Positions 30,230 through 32,169 of a stretch of DNA of 32,169 nucleotides are shown here, piece after piece. The stretch lies in assembly GCA_030593645.1 (NCBI GenBank), contig JAUVGT010000002.1, positions 1 through 32,169 on the forward strand, written 5' to 3'. Below the pieces are notes generated by a model. It made no database searches and was not told the origin of the DNA. It was given only the letters and a program-made list of their open reading frames with translations. This DNA is from Deltaproteobacteria bacterium (GTDB lineage: Bacteria > Desulfobacterota > Desulfobacteria > Desulfobacterales > JAUVGT01). Each line of letters opens with the position of its first letter. The first letter of the stretch is position 1. The position numbers and the translations under genes were made by a program.

Positions 30230-30500
30230 CGGCTAAACCATCATAAGCTCTAACAGCATTAACCAATTTTTGATTCGGATCCGGTGGGTTTTCAAGTGTA
30301 TCAAAAAACTTCTTTGAAGATTTCTTTGACATGATTATGAAATGGCTGTGCTCGATAACTTTTTGTGCTTTTTCATAAGCGGATTGCACAAGAAACTGGT
30401 TAAGTGTTGAGCCTGTAACTTCAGCCGCTTGTGCCAGTATTTCATAAACCTGCTGAGGGACTCTTGCTGATACACGCTGGTTTTGCTTTTCTAATGCCAT
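30213..30500 (-). CDS. DUF1778 (TacA-like) antitoxin
   Basis: 95 residues from ATG 30500, which has GTGGAAG just before it; an in-frame start 120 nt further upstream would add unrelated residues and span the promoter. The N-terminal part (QRVSARVPQQVYEILAQAAE and TGSTLNQFLVQSAYEKA) is the ribbon-helix-helix DNA-binding domain of the DUF1778 family. The C-terminal tail (FFDTLENPPDPNQKLVNAV) is the toxin-neutralising arm. It overlaps the GNAT toxin gene downstream. It should repress its own promoter, probably at the palindrome in the promoter spacer. Confidence 0.92.
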   Translation of the reverse strand: MALEKQNQRVSARVPQQVYEILAQAAEVTGSTLNQFLVQSAYEKAQKVIEHSHFIIMSKKSSKKFFDTLENPPDPNQKLVNAVRAYDGLADEAEN

Positions 30501-30540
30501 AGCTTCCACTCCATAATTAATTTTTCGATCATATTTCTTA

Positions 30541-30744
30541 GAACTAAACATAACAATTTGGCGCCAAAATGGCAACAAATTTATTTTCTTCCTGGTATGC
30601 GTGGCAGATGAAAAAGGCATGAGCTATTACGGTGACAAGTCCATTATGAACAAGCTTTCCATGGATCTGAGCACCCTTCAAGATACACGATCAGGCTTGA
30701 TACAAAGTATAGTTTGCCCCGATTTTTTTCAACGGTGTCTATAA
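30541..30744 (+). pseudogene. HTH-like protein fragment truncated by repeat copy 2
   Basis: A plus-strand frame reads through NKFIFFLVCVADEKGMSYYG and DKSIMNKLSMDLSTLQDTRS and ends at a TAA (30742-30744) whose last A is the first base of the repeat. The SYYGDKSIMNKL and LQDTRSGLI segments resemble the winged-helix start of small regulators or replication-type proteins. There is no usable start and no continuation beyond the repeat. The antitoxin promoter lies across its upstream end. I think it is a relic interrupted by the element. Confidence 0.35.
30547..30575 (-). promoter_or_regulatory. Toxin-antitoxin promoter with embedded operator
   Basis: On the minus strand, TTGCCA (30570-30575) and TATGTT (30547-30552) are 17 bp apart. 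The spacer contains the perfect 12-bp palindrome TTTGGCGCCAAA (30557-30568), where the antitoxin would bind and shut off the promoter. Confidence 0.6.
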
Positions 30745-30900
30745 TTGATGGTCTCGTAAAAAGTCCGAATTAGACGGTTTTGTAAAAGGTTCAAATTCAA
30801 GGCGTGCAATTTTTGTAATGATGAAGCGTACTTATCGGACGTTGAATCATTGCAAAATGCAGCACAACGCAGAAGTTGGACTTTTTACGAAACCGTCAAT
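30744..30900 (+). repeat. MITE-like palindromic element, copy 2
   Basis: 157 bp. The left end is GGTCTCGTAAAAAGTCC and the right end GGACTTTTTACGAAACC. The interior is also symmetric: TTTTTGTAATGAT pairs with ATCATTGCAAAA around a short centre, so the whole element can fold into one long hairpin. The left arm contains a second, diverged copy of the end sequence (GACGGTTTTGTAAAAGGTTC). It is oriented like copy 3 and opposite to copy 1, and has no ORF. Confidence 0.85.
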
Positions 30901-31089
30901 TTTCGTTTTCAACAATTCTGCTGATCGATAGGGCAATAGAAAAAGTATTTGACCCTATACTGTAATTAATATATATAAATTACCATATTTTTCCATATAA
31001 AGAATATTATTTTTGTATTAGTTGTTGGATAAAGAAACAAGCTATTACAAACAGTTCATTTTTGAAACTATGCTTAAAAGGAGTTTGTT

Positions 31090-31935
31090 ATGAATTTCAA
31101 GTTACGTGTCCGGACCTGGATAGCAATCGTTTCCACCATGTTGGTTCTATCTTGGGCCATGTGGATTTTTCTCAATTATGTTCCCTTTTATCTGCCGAGT
31201 TACATGGTGTGGGGCGGGATTCTTGTTATTGGTGGCGGATGTGTCGGTATGATATTTCCGGTCAAAAAATTTGGATTTGTAACTCGAAAACATTCAGCGA
31301 TTGCCGCCCTATCTGGTTTGTTACTGGTAGTAATCACTATTCTTTGGCCCCCATCCGTCGCTCCCTCCCGGCGAGAGTATCAGCGGCTTGATGACTTCCT
31401 TCCTCGATTTCAGTGTTCCGAATATCACCAGGAGATTGCATCCGTGTCTGCCAAAACGATGATCGAAGCGGCACCGAAGGTAAGCCTGTCCGATATCCCA
31501 ACAGCCGTTTTTCTGTTACGAGTGCGTGCCTGGGCTGGTGGAAAAAGATAGCAACCCGATCCCGAAACTGTTCTGCTTCTTGATTTCAAGCCGGGTTCAG
31601 GATTTCTGGTATTGGATGATTCGGATCCTTCTGAGTTAGTTTATGGTATGGTTGGCCGGCCATGGATCAATGAGGTCCCACCAGATGTTCGTACGGCAGA
31701 ACAGTTCAGAGCATTTAATCAACCGGGACATATCAAAGTCGCCTTCAACATTCGAACGATAGATCAAGGTAAGCAGAACACGCTTATTTCTACGGAAACA
31801 CGAATTCTTGGTAACGATAAGTTGGCACAAACGCGTTTCGCCCGTTACTGGCGAGTTATCTACCCCGGCAGTTCTATTATTCGCAGGATATGGTTAAACG
31901 CCATCATCAACAAGGCTAAAAAGTCTGAACAATAG
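31090..31935 (+). pseudogene. Membrane protein gene interrupted by an in-frame TAG
   Basis: AAGGAG stands 6-7 nt before ATG 31090. The first 153 codons encode about three membrane segments (residues ~8-30, ~34-58, ~68-90) and the start of a soluble domain, then TAG 31549-31551. The same frame continues without another stop to TAG 31933-31935. The second half (ELVYGMVGRPW, GHIKVAFNIRT, TETRILGNDKLAQTRFARYW) completes a conserved, SRPBCC-like family I recognise from other bacteria but cannot name. Read through, it gives 281 residues. The simplest view is one nonsense mutation, perhaps CAG to TAG at codon 154. Repeat copies 2 and 3 flank it. Confidence 0.75.
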
Positions 31936-32031
31936 GTTGAGCCTGAATCCAGTATGTTGGTTCGAAACTGTGTAGTTATTACAATTCAGAGCCTATGGGT
32001 TTTCGATGCTTTTTAGCAACTCATTCGCAAT

Positions 32032-32169
32032 ATTGATGGTCTCGTAAAAAGTCCGAATTAGACGGTTTCGTAAAGAGTTCAAATTCAAGGCGTGCAATTT
32101 TTGTAATGATGAAGCGTACTTATCGTACGTTGAATCATTGCAAAATGCAGCACAACGCAGAAGTTGGAC
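32032..32169 (+). repeat. MITE-like palindromic element, copy 3, cut by window edge
   Basis: It is nearly identical to copy 2 over its visible 138 bp, with about 19 bp of the right end missing. Its centre, GCGTACTTATCGTACG, is a better palindrome than that of copy 2. It is preceded by GCAATATTGA, as is copy 1. Confidence 0.85.

Noticed and set aside
30744-32169. Composite transposon formed by repeat copies 2 and 3
   Set aside because: The copies are direct and flank one gene, but neither encodes a transposase and no target duplication can be seen; the right end is outside the window.

Overview
The window looks like the chromosome of an anaerobic Desulfobacterota bacterium, probably a Desulfobacteraceae-like sulfate reducer. 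This rests on family recognition only: a sigma-54/ACT regulator beside alanine dehydrogenase, a large acyl-CoA catabolic operon of the kind these organisms carry, an HMG-CoA-synthase-like/DUF35 protein, and a hairpin-type repeat ending in GGTCTCGTAAAAAGTCC. I see no rRNA, tRNA, CRISPR array or complete transposase gene.

Left arm (1-3856, minus strand): a MoxR ATPase, DUF58 and transglutaminase operon, whose last gene runs off the left edge. Next (3944-5045) is a scrap yard: a MITE-like element carrying its own nested hairpin, the C-terminal end of an unknown ORF, a 53-codon N-terminal fragment of a radical SAM enzyme, and a frameshifted ORF whose tail consists of exact 23-residue tandem repeats (core VVKNSPPPGG). 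A small secreted protein of unknown function follows.

Centre-left (5795-11047, minus strand): alanine dehydrogenase with a clear sigma-54 promoter, an ACT-PAS-AAA+ sigma-54 activator directly upstream that is its likely regulator, and a chemoreceptor. Together they suggest an amino-acid sensing and use module. The chemoreceptor diverges from a TetR repressor, and the TetR promoter is bracketed by two related palindromes.

Centre (11272-25026, plus strand): a TetR gene followed by seven genes for activation and beta-oxidation of a hydrophobic acyl-CoA: hydratase2-SDR-SCP2 fusion, HMGS-like-DUF35-SDR-SCP2 fusion, SCPx-type thiolase, acyl-CoA dehydrogenase, acyl-CoA ligase, FadJ-type bifunctional enzyme, and a Cys-rich Fe-S protein. 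The MFE-2-like SDR, hydratase 2, SCP2 and SCPx-type thiolase parts are those of peroxisomal branched-chain/bile-acid oxidation, arranged differently. The SDR-SCP2 tail has been duplicated between the first two genes. I think this operon is the most interesting intact system here.

Right arm (25081-32169): an APC permease fused to a TrkA/RCK module, a GHKL (MORC/HSP90-like) ATPase with an apparent internal beta-sandwich segment, a DUF1778-GNAT toxin-antitoxin pair with a recognisable promoter-operator, a truncated HTH-like gene fragment, a membrane protein gene broken by an in-frame TAG, and two more copies of the MITE-like element. All three copies of that element sit beside broken genes.
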